Shown here: positions 9,844-20,535 of the stretch, in pieces
Position numbering within the stretch: the stretch's first letter is position 1
Layout: every line of letters begins with the position of its first letter
From: Leptobrachium leishanense
Taxonomy: Eukaryota; Chordata; Amphibia; Anura; Megophryidae
DNA: 64,000 nucleotides
Direction: 5' to 3'
NCBI GenBank assembly: GCA_009667805.1
Contig: CM019063.1
Location: 410,106,626 to 410,170,625 of the forward strand
The notes under the pieces: model-generated
Seen by the model: the letters and a program-made list of their open reading frames with translations, nothing else
Database searches by the model: none
What the model was told of the DNA's origin: nothing
Position numbers and translations under genes: made by a program

Positions 9844-11980
9844 GTTGTTGTCTGAAGTGGGATTTGCCATTCAGATGTATTTTTATATTTAAGTGTATCT
9901 TTACATTTGAATGTATTCTTACATTTGCTTGTTCAGATTTTGCGAACTTGCCTCCAGGCTTGGTTTCCTTGAAGTTAAAGCTATGGTTCAGAGCTTCTTG
10001 ATTTTTTTTTTGAATTTTTTTTTTTTGGTGCAAGGTTGGACTCTTTGTCTTGATTTGTTTTTGTCATTTTATGTATTGTAGTAAAGGAAAATCGTTTGAG
10101 GACCTCACGTGTGTTTGAACTCGCCCGGTGTGCTGAGTATTTGTATTTGCTGGAAATTGAACTCATAAAAAAAAGAAACGAGATGTTTCTAGTTGTTTTG
10201 TCTCCGTTCTGTGTCTATCTTGTACTTCAATTCTGGTGTTTCTGGGTCGTCCATATCTTGTAATTGTGAGAATTTTATTTTAACTGATTAGATTTTCTTC
10301 TTGTATATCAACTGATTTAATCTCCCATTGAGAGACAGTTTTTTTTCCTCTTCATTTTTTATTTTTATTTTCTCGCGCGCTGCTGCCATTTTTTTCTTTA
10401 TTTTTTTGCTGCATGTGTTTGCGCGCTGATTCTAAAGGATTTGCTAACTGTTTTTTCTTTCAGATTGCATGTTTGTTTTTGTTTTATTTTTTATTTTGTT
10501 TCTGGCCATTGATTGCGTCTGTTTATTTAAATGTTTGTCTTTACTAACTATTAATGTATGTGTTTATCTTTGATGTTTTGTATTTCGTAGTTTTGATATT
10601 ATGTTTTTTATATGTAATTTATGTATAGGGACTGCTTTTCGTAAACCAGGTTTCTTTGTTTCTGTGTCATTACTGCCTTGCCTCGTGAAAAAAAAAAAAA
10701 AAGGCACAGGAAATGGAGACGACAATAGGGCTTTACTTTTACAGTGACTTTCAAAAGCGCCTGCTAACTTTTTTTCTCTTTCTCATACATTCATTTTTTC
10801 TCTCTTTGTTCTTTTTTTTATTTAATTAAAAAACTCTTTATTTGTAATGTATAATGTTATTATGTGTTTGTATAAGGATTTTTTTTCTTTGAATGCTAGT
10901 AGTCTTTTAGCAGTGCAAGTTGGATAATGGAATATGTAGTTATTTTTGTTGTTCTGTGAGTATCTATTTGGGATAATTGAACAGGATATACAAATGACAT
11001 GTGTCTAATGCCTTGAATGACTGTAGTAGCAGTTGAATTCTGGAGCTGTTAGTGCTTTATAAAACTGTAACTGTTGTGGAATTGGGCGCGGTTTGAGTGC
11101 TTCGGCGTGCGTACAGTAGTGGAACAGAAGAAAGTAATTATGGGAGCTGCATTTACTGTAAATGGATTATAAATTGATGTATGATATATATATAAAAAAG
11201 TAGTATATCAAGGTAATGGGCTCAAAGTTGTACATTTTCCCAAGAGAGGCGTGGTCGGTTATTTTCCTCTGGTCTTTGTTTGAGTCCAGCACTAAGGGAT
11301 TGACCGCACCTTAATATAGGTTATATGTTTTGCCAAAATGGCTGACTGAGAACATTTACAGTTTTGTAACTTGTATAATGGAATATATATGTAGGTTCAT
11401 GTTTGGTTGTTTGGAATCTAAGAGGATGAAGTGATATAAAGCTGAAGGATTTGAGTGAAAGTTTAAAGGAAAGCGCCTACAGGTTTAGTAGCGCTGTACA
11501 AAGGAATTTAGGCAGATTTCAAATGAGAGAAGGTGGTTTTTTTGGTTTTATTTTAGTTGACTAAGGGAGATGGAAGGTTGTAGTTTGGTATCTGAGTATT
11601 GTTTGATTGTTTTCTTTTTCTGCAGTGGTAGCCAGATGTCTAGTATTTTTTTTTGCTGTCTGATGTTTTTGTCTTTTGGGTGTGAAGTGCAGTAGCGTAT
11701 AACTTTGCCTCTTGAATATTCTTGGAGGGAATAAAACAGGTTGTAAAAGAGCTGCACAAACACCTCACGTTTGAATGTTTGTTTTTAACCAATATCCTTA
11801 ATAAAGATTATTGATGTTTATTAAGAATCTTTTTCTCTGAGTTTCCTCTGAGAACTTTGTGCTAATTAACGCGTCAAGTTTTAAACATGCCCTTCTATAC
11901 TTTCTTTCCCAGTTCATGATATTTTTGTTGTGTTTTTTATTTGAATTGAAGTTCACATTCTTTTCCTAGTCCCCTCCATT

Positions 11981-12078
11981 TTGTCTCACTCATGACCCCT
12001 CCTCTCCTCCGTGTTGTCTCACTCATGACCCCTCCCCTCCTCTCCTCCGTGTTGTCGCACTCATGACCACTCCTTTTC
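11981..12078. repeat. Short tandem repeat inside the LTR element
   Basis: TTGTCTCACTCATGACC recurs at 11981, 12014 and (with one change) 12052, giving 33- and 38-bp spacing. Units are CT-rich with CTCCTCCGTG between the cores. Confidence 0.85.
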
Positions 12079-13040
12079 TTTGTGTCCAAAAAAAAAAAAA
12101 AATGGTAGTATAATTTTTTTATTGCGTGAGGCCGACAGGCTTCGCGGGGACATTTTGAAATTTATTATCTGTGTCTTTTCTTGTGTAAATTAACATTTTT
12201 ATTGTTTTCGTGCATTTGAGAGTGAAAATGAATGAATGGATGTATATGATTAGCGGGGTATACCATATTTTCTTTTCTTTTTTATTTTCTTTATTGTTGC
12301 TAAAACCATATCACATCATCAAGAAACCTGACAGTCACAATGACTGCATATGGAACGAATCATGGACATTTTGTGTCAAGGTCAAAGGTCACAGGTAATA
12401 AGCAACCAGCGCAAAGAGACAGCTTGTTCAGGAGTCCCTATGGTGGGAGCTCTGATGACATTCAATGATTATGCGTCTCAAGCTGGGATGTTGAAAAAAA
12501 GACCACACCCTGATCTCGCACTGTGGACTATGGTATTAGATTATGAAATATTTTTTTTTTTTTTTATTTAATCCCCTAGATAAGTGTGAGAAAGGATTTA
12601 ATTTGTGAAAATGAGAATGTATTTCTTGAATGTGTGTATGAATGCAGGTGTATATGCGTTTTGTGGAGTGAAGCTGAACATAGGAAAACACACAGATATA
12701 GATCTGACTCATGTTGATTTATTAGATAAATGAACTTTTACATTCAAGTTATTATACTTTTCTTGTTCGGTGAATTATATTTTGGGAAATGGGAATAAAT
12801 AGTTATTTAATGTCTAGATTAGGTATTTTTGCCTATGCTCCAAATGTGGTTCGCTGGAAGAGTGAATCTAGATAGATAAGTGTATTTTATGCTCATAAAG
12901 GGCATCCTTGGGGAATCCTTTTCGTATATCATACAGGTATTAGGCGAGGATACTATGGCCCCAGGTATAATTAGTTTAATTGTCTAGTTTGTTTCATCCC
13001 TTTTTGTGATCACGATTGTATATGTGATCAATGAGACGAT

Positions 13041-13513
13041 TGAAAGGTATTTTAATATGATAGGTAGTGTGAATCCACCCCCCCCCATTATAAGTGTCAA
13101 ACCCTGCAAGTCTTTTACTTGCATAGGATGTTAGCCTGTGGAATTTAGCCATTTCCTTTGTATGCAGGAAGGGGTGTGTGAAAAGTGTATGCTAGAAAAA
13201 GCCATCTCTGAATCAATATAGTAATTTTTGGCTCACTGTTGGTTAAACTCTGACGTAGAAATGTATCTGTATGCTGATTGGCTATAAGTTCTTTGAAATC
13301 TAATAAAAGACCTGTCTAAGGAAGGATATTTCAGACAGGACTGACGCTACATTGCTTTGTGGCTGATTTTGTTGTCTCTCGCCATGGTGAAGCGCCGCGC
13401 CCTGTTTTCAACTTTGATATATGAGAAGAAACTTGAAAAAGGTTTATTGAAATTTCATAAATGGTAATTATTATAGGGAGTTTGTTTTGTTTGCTTTAAA
13501 TCCAAATTTATCA
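13041..13513 (+). repeat. 3' long terminal repeat
   Basis: 473 bp, same ends as the 5' copy and followed by TACGT (13514-13518), after which element A2 continues without loss. Confidence 0.93.
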
Positions 13514-14844
13514 TACGTTATGTCATGTCTGTATATTATAACAAAAAATGCAATAAAATATGTATTTTCAATAATTTACAATGTGTAAAGTGTTTTTTTT
13601 CACATTTTAACATGCGAGCAATTGCGGTTATATTTTGTATGGGGTGCGCTTGTTAAAAAAATTAGAGATGGGGTCTCGTTACATTTTTTTTTGGGGAAAA
13701 TTACACGATTTTTAACAAACGCACCGCATACAAAAATCGTTAGTGCAGCATCATTGTTCACATTATAATTGAAATGGGAACAATATTGCTGCATTAACAA
13801 ACCAAAAAAAAGAAAAAAAAGTGTTTATTTTTTTTTAATAATTTTATTTTTTAATTGTTTTTTATTTTTATTTTTCATTTTTTTTTTTTGACAAACTTTT
13901 TCACTTTCATGTTTGGTATCGTTGGAACGGCCATGCTCTGGCCGATCCAACCATACCAAACATTAACCCCTAACTGCCACGGATCGGGAGATAGGGAGTT
14001 CATTGGAACTCCCTATCTCCACAGTTGGTGGCAGTTAGGGGTTAAGTCCAGGACTGGCGTCATCGTGCTACGCACGATGACGCCAGTCCTCAGGGGGAGT
14101 TCCCGGAGGCTTGGCCGACATCCAAGATGTCGGCCAGCTCCGGGAAAGGATCGCGAACCGGCGCTTTTCAGCGCCGATTCGCGATCCAGCTCCCCAGGGG
14201 TTAATGCCAGGCACCAATTTGGAAGGGCAGGCTGTGCCCTTCCAAATGATGCCTGGGTTAACCCCCGCAGAGCTGCCCATCGGGAGGGAGAGAGGTCCGA
14301 AGGACCTCCCCCCCTCCCTTTCAGGCGCCTCCTCCGCACATGCGGGGGGAGGCGCCTGAATTAGGTGTCATCGCGCTGCCGCGATGACACCTAATTCCGG
14401 CGGCTGCGGTCCCGGATGCCGGGCTGACATCGAGGATGTCAGCCCGCACCGGGGGGGCCAGCGATCGGCCGGAATCCGGCCGAACGCTGACCCCAATGGG
14501 AGGACGCGCTCAGCGCGTCCTCCGCATACCAGCGGTAATGCTGAGGACGCGCTCAGCGCGTCCTCAGCATTGAAGTGGTTAAAAGAACACACAAAAAAAA
14601 CATGTTTTTAAAAAATTATTTTATTTATTTATTTTACTTTTAACATGCTCATGTTTGGTATCATTCGAAAGGCCATGCTCTGCCCTTTTCAAATGATACC
14701 CTCCATGAGCCCTAGCTTCCACCATTCTGGAGATATGGGGGTTCAAAGGAACCCCCTATCTCCACGAGGGGATTTCTTTGGGAAATCCCCGGGCAGCAAA
14801 GGGTTCCCCGGCTAACTGACGTCATCGCGCCATGCGCCACGATG

Positions 14845-15260
14845 GCGGCTCCCTGTCGGCTGGATATTTTTCTTCGTCAGATATAATGCAGATCAGCTAG
14901 TTTCAGCTCTCGGAGTCCTCCCCATCGTCAGAACGCATGATGCACACGATGCTGCAGGAGCTCCAAGTAACCAACCAGGCAGACATCGAAGCAGAGCTGC
15001 AGGAGCTGCAGCACGAAATTCAGGAACTGGGTGAGCGAGCTGATTTATTAGATACTAAATCTGACGAACTATGCTTGGCTCACTACGATTTGGTAGACAG
15101 ACACCAGCAGGCCCTGCAAGAGGCCCAAGATTCCCTAACGACAAAGCTTGCGGATGTCGATGATCGTTCTTGCAGAAATAATATCCACATTTGAGGCATT
15201 CCTGAAGCGGTTACTATGGCAGATTTATCCTTGTATGTTCTGGAAGTTTTCCCATCCTTT
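14845..15260 (+). pseudogene. L1/Tx1-type LINE: 5' region and ORF1 relic
   Basis: ORF1 of L1-type LINEs encodes a coiled-coil RNA chaperone that packages the LINE RNA. The frame from about 14937 reads MMHTMLQELQVTNQADIEAE and continues as a leucine/glutamate-rich coiled coil, then reaches CRNNIHI, a stop, and GIPE. This matches the SRRNN.RIRG(L/I)PE start of the ORF1 RNA-binding domain, as in the intact ORF1 at 30543-31517. One stop interrupts the hallmark motif and the C-terminal half is missing. Upstream, GATGGCGGCTCCCTG recalls LINE 5' UTRs. It is probably part of the same dead element as 16558-16830 and 17315-17570. Confidence 0.7.
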
Positions 15261-15317
15261 ATGACTGCCTGTGCCAGACTCCTACACCTCACATCCTGCA
15301 CCTCTAACACCTCACCC

Positions 15318-15470
15318 CTTTGTCAATCTCTACACTGACTCCCTGTTTCCTTTGGAATCCACTTCAAAATACTGGTGCTCACATACAAAGCTCTCCATAA
15401 CTGCGACCATGCCTACATCTCCTCCCTTACTAACAGGTACATCCCATCCTGACCACTTCGCTCTGCCAAT
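15318..15470 (+). pseudogene. Non-LTR retrotransposon RT C-terminal fragment
   Basis: One frame from about 15334 reads H-stop-LPVSFGIHFKILVLTYKA and LHNCDHAYISS. This matches the LHWLPV..RI.FKIL.LTYKALH signature found after the reverse transcriptase core in CR1/L2/Rex-type LINEs, with the tryptophan changed to a stop. Only about 50 residues survive. It is not part of the L1 relic around it, and so is an insertion or a recombined fragment. Confidence 0.6.
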
Positions 15471-15481
15471 GGATTTGACGT

Positions 15482-15683
15482 TATCAGGGTTATTCAAAGA
15501 GAGTCGATCTGGCCCCGAAATGTAACCGGACACTGAAATTCAGCGAACGGGGACATTTCGGAGCCATTCGGCTATTCAGAGAGCAGGCAATTCGTCAAAT
15601 TGTGGCGAATTGCCTGCAGGTACGGTGCCTGTTCGTGGGCAGCGAAATCCCCCATAGAGAAGCATTGGTTCGTCTATTCAGAG
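15482..15683. mobile_element. Foldback-type MITE relic (GGGTTATTCA ends)
   Basis: Starts TCAGGGTTATTCAAAGAG and contains inner inverted pieces (GGCAATTCGTCA / TGGCGAATTGCC) and a right end CTATTCAGAGAAC. The start matches the foldback elements at 50587-50761 and 58396-58580. The interior differs. Confidence 0.5.
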
Positions 15684-15689
15684 AACACA

Positions 15690-16557
15690 AAACAGCAGGG
15701 AAAGGATGCCGAAATGCACCGATCCGCTGATGAAGAAGGATGCACTTTTAGGGCGAAACGCATCTGGTGCACACCATTTACTTGTCTGTATATTGTTTTT
15801 ATATTGATTTTATATTTTATCTTTATTTTGTTTTTAACCATGCTTTTGATTTTGATTAATTAAACTCACTTTTTCGATAATCTTGGATATTCCTGGCCAT
15901 TTATCACCTTTGGATGCCGAGTAGAGGATGAAGTGAGATCCATTTCTGAGGGGCCGTTAAAGGTTGTGCCTTAAACAATCTGCACGCAAGAAAAATCTGG
16001 GTCTGATTGAAACCATTAAAAGGGTGAGTGAGCGTGTCCCCCATTTTATATGACTGTTTTGGACACAAAACCTGCTGCAGTTAGAAGCCCCTGTCTCTGT
16101 TCTATTTTCGGAGGAAAACGGAGAGATGTAAGGTGTTTGGGGAGGCCTCATAACGACCCTAAGGCACAGTACATAGAGCTACAGAAGCTCATTAATTTGT
16201 GAGTGTACACCTTTATTTATGCAGAGTCTCTTTTTTCTCCTGGTGCTGCACCATTATTTGTTAAATGTTTGTTTTTGAGGACACTGGAAATTGAAGCTTG
16301 TGTAATAATAGACACCAATACAAACAGCTCAACTACGAAACGTGAGTTTTTACTTAATGTGGCACCATCGGGTTTTTGACACCTGCACTCTGTATAATAT
16401 CATATACATTTTTGTATCCAACATAAGTGCATGCCCTGTGTGCTCTACTCCACTCATCTCTTTTGTGGTTATTTTTTGTTAAGTATATAGGGAATACTTA
16501 CTAGGAGTATTGTAGCACCTCAAATATTCCTTTTGTCCGAGCACGGTTAATATAATG
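15690..16557. other. Unassigned, with GCGAAACGCATC motif
   Basis: 15727-15765 contains TGATGAAG then GGGCGAAACGCATC, shared in arrangement with 8510-8560 (minus strand), so probably part of an unnamed interspersed repeat. Nothing recognisable in the remainder to 16557. Confidence 0.4.
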
Positions 16558-16830
16558 TCAAATGTCATGGCTTGTTTAAGGATCTACACAAAGCCAAGCC
16601 GGCGATAGCCTGTTTACAAGAAACGCATTTCTGCGCCTAACAGGCACCTACGTTGCATGTACTCAGTCGTCTACCATTTCAAGGCTCTGACCAAATTTGA
16701 AGGTGTTACTTTGTTATTTCATAGAGACTGGCATTTTACATGCACCTCTCAGTATGCGGACTCTATGGGTCAGCTTTTAATTCTAGTGAGCTCTATGAGT
16801 GACCTCCTTATTACTATCGCTAATCTGTAT
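16558..16830 (+). pseudogene. L1/Tx1-type LINE endonuclease relic
   Basis: A frame near 16590-16640 reads KAKPAIACLQETHFCA, the LQETH motif of the apurinic-type endonuclease that starts LINE ORF2; the same motif is at about 29850 (minus) in the better L1 copy. After this the frame is broken by stops. The relic lies downstream of the ORF1 relic in the same orientation, so it is likely the same dead element. Confidence 0.6.
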
Positions 16831-17099
16831 CTTAATTTATAATCCTGTACATTTCCTCAAGAATGCATATAGACAAGTTCTGTCATGCCCTCGGCCCTGG
16901 TGCCCGCTTAAATTCAAGTGATTTCATCCTGTACCCTAATCCGAGTTGGTTCTTCCCCGACTCAGATCCATGAACTTCGCAATTCTGGGGTTTCTGTTTT
17001 GCTGGCTGCACATATGCTGGTTTCATATGCTTCCTTTGTGGAGTCAGCTAGCTATTTTAGAGAATCACTCCCCTCTCCAGGTGAGAAGGGAACTAGGAA
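16831..17099. other. Unassigned between LINE relics
   Basis: Possibly decayed LINE ORF2 interior by position, but no motif can be read. Confidence 0.35.
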
Positions 17100-17311
17100 G
17101 TAGGATGTCGCGATCACTGGAGGATACTGCAGGGGTCAGCGAGGGAGTGCAGGGACAGGTAATGTATACAGCGGCAGCTCGAGTGTGGCTCGGGGTTACC
17201 GCTTTCAGCAATGCATTTAACCCCGAGCCACACTCTAATATCACTAGGGGGCTAGATAATTTGTTCCAATTCTGACATATAAAATATGTCAGAATCAGAA
17301 TGCCATGGAGG
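17100..17311 (-). mobile_element. piggyBac-like non-autonomous element
   Basis: The right end GCCATGGAGG abuts TTAA at 17312-17315. The hairpin GAGTGTGGCTCGGGGTTA and complement (17181-17235) and the phrase GGGAGTGCAGGGACAGG correspond, in reverse, to the element at 402-650. The left boundary is approximate. Confidence 0.6.
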
Positions 17312-17314
17312 TTA

Positions 17315-17570
17315 AATGGGAAAAAGATCTAAAACTGCCTTTCCCACTGACTGGTTTTATGCTTCATCGATGGTCTCCAAATTTGCCAAGAGCACCAATA
17401 TGAGGGAATCGCACCTTAAATTATTCCATAGGTGGTACTTGACACCTGCTAGATTTTCTCACATTTCAGGTTCAACGTCAATGTGCTGGAGATGCCTGAG
17501 GGAGTCTGGGTCACTTCTCCACATTTTTTGGCAATGTCAGGCTCTAAGTCAATTTTGAGCTAAAATACGG
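17315..17570 (+). pseudogene. L1/Tx1-type LINE ORF2 C-terminal relic
   Basis: The frame reads WYLTPARFSHISGSTSMCWR followed by CLRESGSLLHIFWQCQ. This is the cysteine-containing C-terminal region of L1/Tx1 ORF2 (typical pattern W..TP......CWRC....G...H..W.C), function unknown but conserved in the family. A stop and frame loss follow at about 17558. It continues the dead element whose ORF1 relic is at 14845-15260. Confidence 0.65.
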
Positions 17571-18258
17571 AGATTAATACTCCGTTGTACGTCCCTCGAC
17601 TTGCCCTTATGCCCAGAGATGTACAGTATATTACATCTTTTACAGACTCATATCCAGCTTGATTCCAGAAGATTTATTTCTATGGTGTTGGGTACGGCAA
17701 AATCTGTCATCTCCCAACACTGATGGTCCAACCATCTATGCTAGAGGTAATGATGATTACTATGGAAGGGATGTATCTCTGAGTAGATGTTCCACAGAGA
17801 TCACAATTCCCTGCCTCTGTTCCAAGTGGTGTGGGAGGGATTTACATTCTTGGGTTTGTTGATATAATTAGGTCCTGCGAACCATGTTTCCTGTTTCCGT
17901 ATTGTTTTGTTTGCTATTTCAACTGTTGCTGAATTTTGATTAACAAAAACCATGTTCATTTTCTGTATTACTATTTTCGTGTATGACATATTCAGTATTA
18001 CTGAGCACTGTTCGTTGCCTCTGCTGTAGGTTACATCTTTCTATGAAAACTCATTTTGCATATTGGATATGTTATATTGCGCTCATGTGAACAAATAAAA
18101 GTTTTTACATGGGAAAAATTTTTTATTGTCCACCATGTTCCACTCATCTGCATTGTAACTGTAGCTCTAAAAGAAGCCCCCCCTCCAAAAAAACCTCCAA
18201 CCCATTCAGAACATTTTTCACTTGTGCCCCAAAAAGAAAGAATCCTTCAGATTTCTCT
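17571..18258. other. Unassigned, possible LINE 3' end
   Basis: Follows the ORF2 C-terminal relic and could be its 3' UTR. The AATAAA at about 18092 is compatible with that but not proof. No other feature seen. Confidence 0.35.
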
Positions 18259-18481
18259 TTGAATCACCCTGCAATGCATTTTTTTTAGTGAAAGGATTTT
18301 ACCAGGAAGGATACATTGAGATTTCTCTCGTTTTCAAGTATGTCCTGGGTGGCGAGTATGTACCGTTAGGTGTCTTGCCAAGGACACTTACTGGAGAGGT
18401 TGCTCGCTGGGATCGAACCCATGACTCCACAGGCTCTCTCCATGCAGAGCGGTGACATTACCTCTACTGCACCCAGCCGAT
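18259..18481 (-). mobile_element. tRNA-derived SINE
   Basis: Minus strand: CGGCTGGGTGCAGTAGAGGT (A-box region), then GGGTTCGATCCC (a good B-box), then CAAGGACACTTACTGGAG (reverse orientation on plus) and the tail GAGAAATCTCAATGTATCC with TTCCTGGTAAAAT. The same family is at 36922-37135, with tail-only pieces at 36272-36358 and 42466-42541. Confidence 0.8.
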
Positions 18482-18496
18482 ACCTTTCTATATTTA

Positions 18497-20145
18497 CAGT
18501 CAGGTCCAGAAATATTGGGACATTGACACAATTCTAACATCTTTGGCTCTATACACCACCACAATGGAGTTGGAATGAAACAAACACAATGTGCTTTAAC
18601 TGCAGACTGTCAGCTTTAATTTGAAGATATGTACATCCAACTCAGGTGAACGGTGTAGGACTTACAGCAGTTTGCAGATGTGCCTCCCACTTGTTAAGGG
18701 ACCAAAAGTAATGGGACAGAATAATAATCATAAATCAAACTTTCCCTTCTTAATACTTGGTTGCAAATCCTTTGCAGTCAATCACAGCCTGAAGTCTGGA
18801 ACGCATAGACATCAGCAGACGGTGGGTTTCATCCCTGGTGACGCTCTGCCAGGCCTCTACTGCAACTGTCTTCAGTTCCTGCTTGTTCTTGGGGCATTTT
18901 CCCTTCAGTTTTGTCTTCAGCAAGTGAAATGCATGCTCAATGGGATTCAGGTCAGGTGATTGACTTGGCCATTGCATAACATTCCACTTCTGTCCCTTCA
19001 AAAACTCTTTGGTTGCTTTTGCAGTATGCTTTGGGTCATTGTCCATCTGCACTGTGAAGCGCCGTCCAATGAGTTCTGCAGCATTTGGCTGAATGTGAGC
19101 AGATAATATTGCCCGAAACACTTCAGAATTCATCCTGCTGCTTTTGTCAGCAGTCACATCATCAATAAATACAAGAGAACCAGTTCCATTGGCAGCCATA
19201 CATGCCCACGCCATGACACTACCACCACCATGCTTCACTGATGAAGTGGTATGCTTCAGATCATGAGCAGTTCCTTTCCTTCTCCATACTCTTCTCTTCC
19301 CATCACTCTGGTACAAGTTGATCTTGGTCTCATCTGTCCATAGGATCTTATTCCAGAACTGTGAAGGCTTTGTTAGGTGTTGTTTGGCAAACTCTAATCT
19401 GGCCTTCCTGTTTTTGAGGCACACCAATGGTTTACATCTTGTGGTGAACCCTCTGTATTCACTCTGGTGAAGTCTTCTCTTGATTTCTGACTTTGACACA
19501 CATACACCTACCTCCTGGAGAGTGTTCTTGATCTGGCCAACTGTTGTGAAGGGTGTTTTCTTCACCGGGGAAAGAATTCTTCATTCATTCACCACAGTTG
19601 TTTTCCGTGGTCGCCCGGGTCTTTTGGTGTTGCTGAGCTCACCTGTGCATTCCTTCTTTTTGAGAATGTTCCAAACAGTTGTTTTGGCCACAACTAATGT
19701 TCTTGCTATCTCTCTGATGGGTTTGTTTTGTTTCTTCAGCCTAATGATAGCTTGCTTCACTGATAGTGACAGCTCTTTGGATCTCATCTTGAGAGTTGAC
19801 AGCAACAGATTCCAAATGCAAATAGCACACTTGAAATGAACTCTGGGCCTTTTATCTGCACATTGTGATTGGGGTAATGAGGGAATATCACACACCTGGC
19901 CATGGAACAGCTGAGAAGCCAATTGTCCCATTACTTTTGGTCCCTTAACAAGTGGGAGGCACATCTGCAAACTGCTGTAAGTCCTACACCGTTCACCTGA
20001 GTTTAATGTACATACCCTCAAATTAAAGCTGACAGTCTGCAGTTAAAGCACATTGTGTTTGTTTCATTCCAACTCCATTGTGGTGGTGTATAGAGCCAAA
20101 GATGTTATAATTGTGTCGATGTCCCAATATTTCTGGACCTGACTG
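18497..20145 (-). mobile_element. Tc1 element A, 1649 bp, complete ends
   Basis: Both ends carry CAGTCAGGTCCAGAAATATT; the inverted repeats extend about 220 bp inward (to the AAAAGTAATGGGACA region). TA duplications are at 18495-18496 and 20146-20147. The transposase gene lies on the minus strand between them. The same family as element B at 31861-34022. Confidence 0.95.
18750..19787 (-). pseudogene. Tc1 transposase, one premature stop
   Basis: A DD34E transposase cuts and pastes its element into TA sites in nuclear DNA. The frame from the ATG at 19787-19785 is 345 codons plus stop, the usual Tc1 length, with a single TGA at codon 69 (19583-19581) and no frameshift. Residues 1-45 form the first helix-turn-helix (SVKQAIIRLKKQNKPIREIA); RPGRPRKT at about 56-63 is the GRPR linker. 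Catalytic residues are D152 (WTDET), D249 (QMDNDPKH) and E284 (SPDLNPIEH), with 34 residues between the last two. The protein ends CKGFATKY. The start was chosen because it matches element B; longer upstream frames only read through the terminal repeat. It is nearly intact and so probably was active recently, unless the stop is a sequencing error. Confidence 0.93.
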
Positions 20146-20147
20146 TA

Positions 20148-20535
20148 TATATATATTTAATCTTTCTTATATTCACTTGCATCATGCTTTACCACGATGA
20201 CATTAAAAAAAATGTTTTTAACCATTTCGTGACAAAGGGTGTTCTGAAGAAGTCAATTGCATGTCATCAACCTCATGACTGCAGTGATGTTGATCAAAAA
20301 TGCCTTCAGCAGCCGCTAGCAGTGGACATCCTGGAGCAGTATTGCCCTTTTAACATCATGATGCACATCTTCTGTCAACCTGAGAGGGTTAAAACCATGA
20401 AATAAATAGGTTAGAACAACACTTTTAGGCTGCAAAGTCAAGATTTTTATTGTTCTTACTGTAAAGATCCTTTTCCATTGCTGTTGGCAAAATCTCTTTT
20501 CCTTCAAGCTCAGTCAATAACCTCACACTCGTTTT
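20148..20535. other. Unassigned 390-bp stretch
   Basis: No repeat or gene recognised between the Tc1 end and the next TIR element. Confidence 0.5.

Larger units (their letters stand above)
9371..13513 (+). mobile_element. Complete LTR retrotransposon without recognisable genes, 4143 bp
   Basis: Two nearly identical 473-bp LTRs (9371-9843 and 13041-13513) begin TGAAAGG and end TTATCA. A 5-bp target duplication TACGT lies at 9366-9370 and 13514-13518. Orientation is set to plus because the LTR has GGCTATAAG followed by TAATAAAAG, plausible TATA and polyadenylation signals. The internal 3.2 kb (9844-13040) is strongly T-rich on the plus strand; its longest frames are under 90 residues and show no gag, protease, reverse transcriptase or envelope motifs. 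No standard TGG primer-binding site directly follows the 5' LTR and no clear polypurine tract precedes the 3' LTR. It is non-autonomous or internally replaced. The two LTRs differ at very few visible sites, so the insertion is young. Confidence 0.9.
9194..14578 (-). mobile_element. TTAA element A2 (hairpin cascade), interrupted by LTR element
   Basis: TTAA lies at 9190-9193 and 14579-14582. The plus-strand left end CCCTTTCGCTGCTGAGG and the right end (minus strand: CCACTTCAATGCTGAGGACG) match element A1 in reverse. The hairpin series at about 13910-14570 mirrors A1 hairpin for hairpin. It is split at 9370 by an LTR retrotransposon and resumes at 13519 (a target duplication lies at 13514-13518). 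Removing the insertion gives about 1.24 kb, close to A1. Confidence 0.9.
8735..14840 (-). mobile_element. TTAA element B2, interrupted by element A2
   Basis: TTAA at 8731-8734 is followed by CTCCTTCGCTGCTGAG. The element runs to 9189, is interrupted by element A2, and resumes at 14583 with A-rich sequence, a CATGTTTGGTATCATTCGAA hairpin segment and ACCCCCTATCTCC hairpin. It matches, in reverse orientation, the uninterrupted copy at 40385-41051, which shows the empty site (GCATTAATAAAAAA). It is related to family A in its AT-rich half. The far end near 14840 coincides with the end of similarity to the 40-kb copy. Confidence 0.8.

Noticed and set aside
9785..10166. Lysine-rich minus-strand frames inside the LTR element as gag-like genes
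   Set aside because: Composition follows the A-rich minus strand. No zinc knuckle or other gag feature is seen.
13855..14364. 169-residue frame across element A2
   Set aside because: It reads through poly-T and hairpin arms of a non-autonomous element; the sister copy A1 does not preserve the frame.
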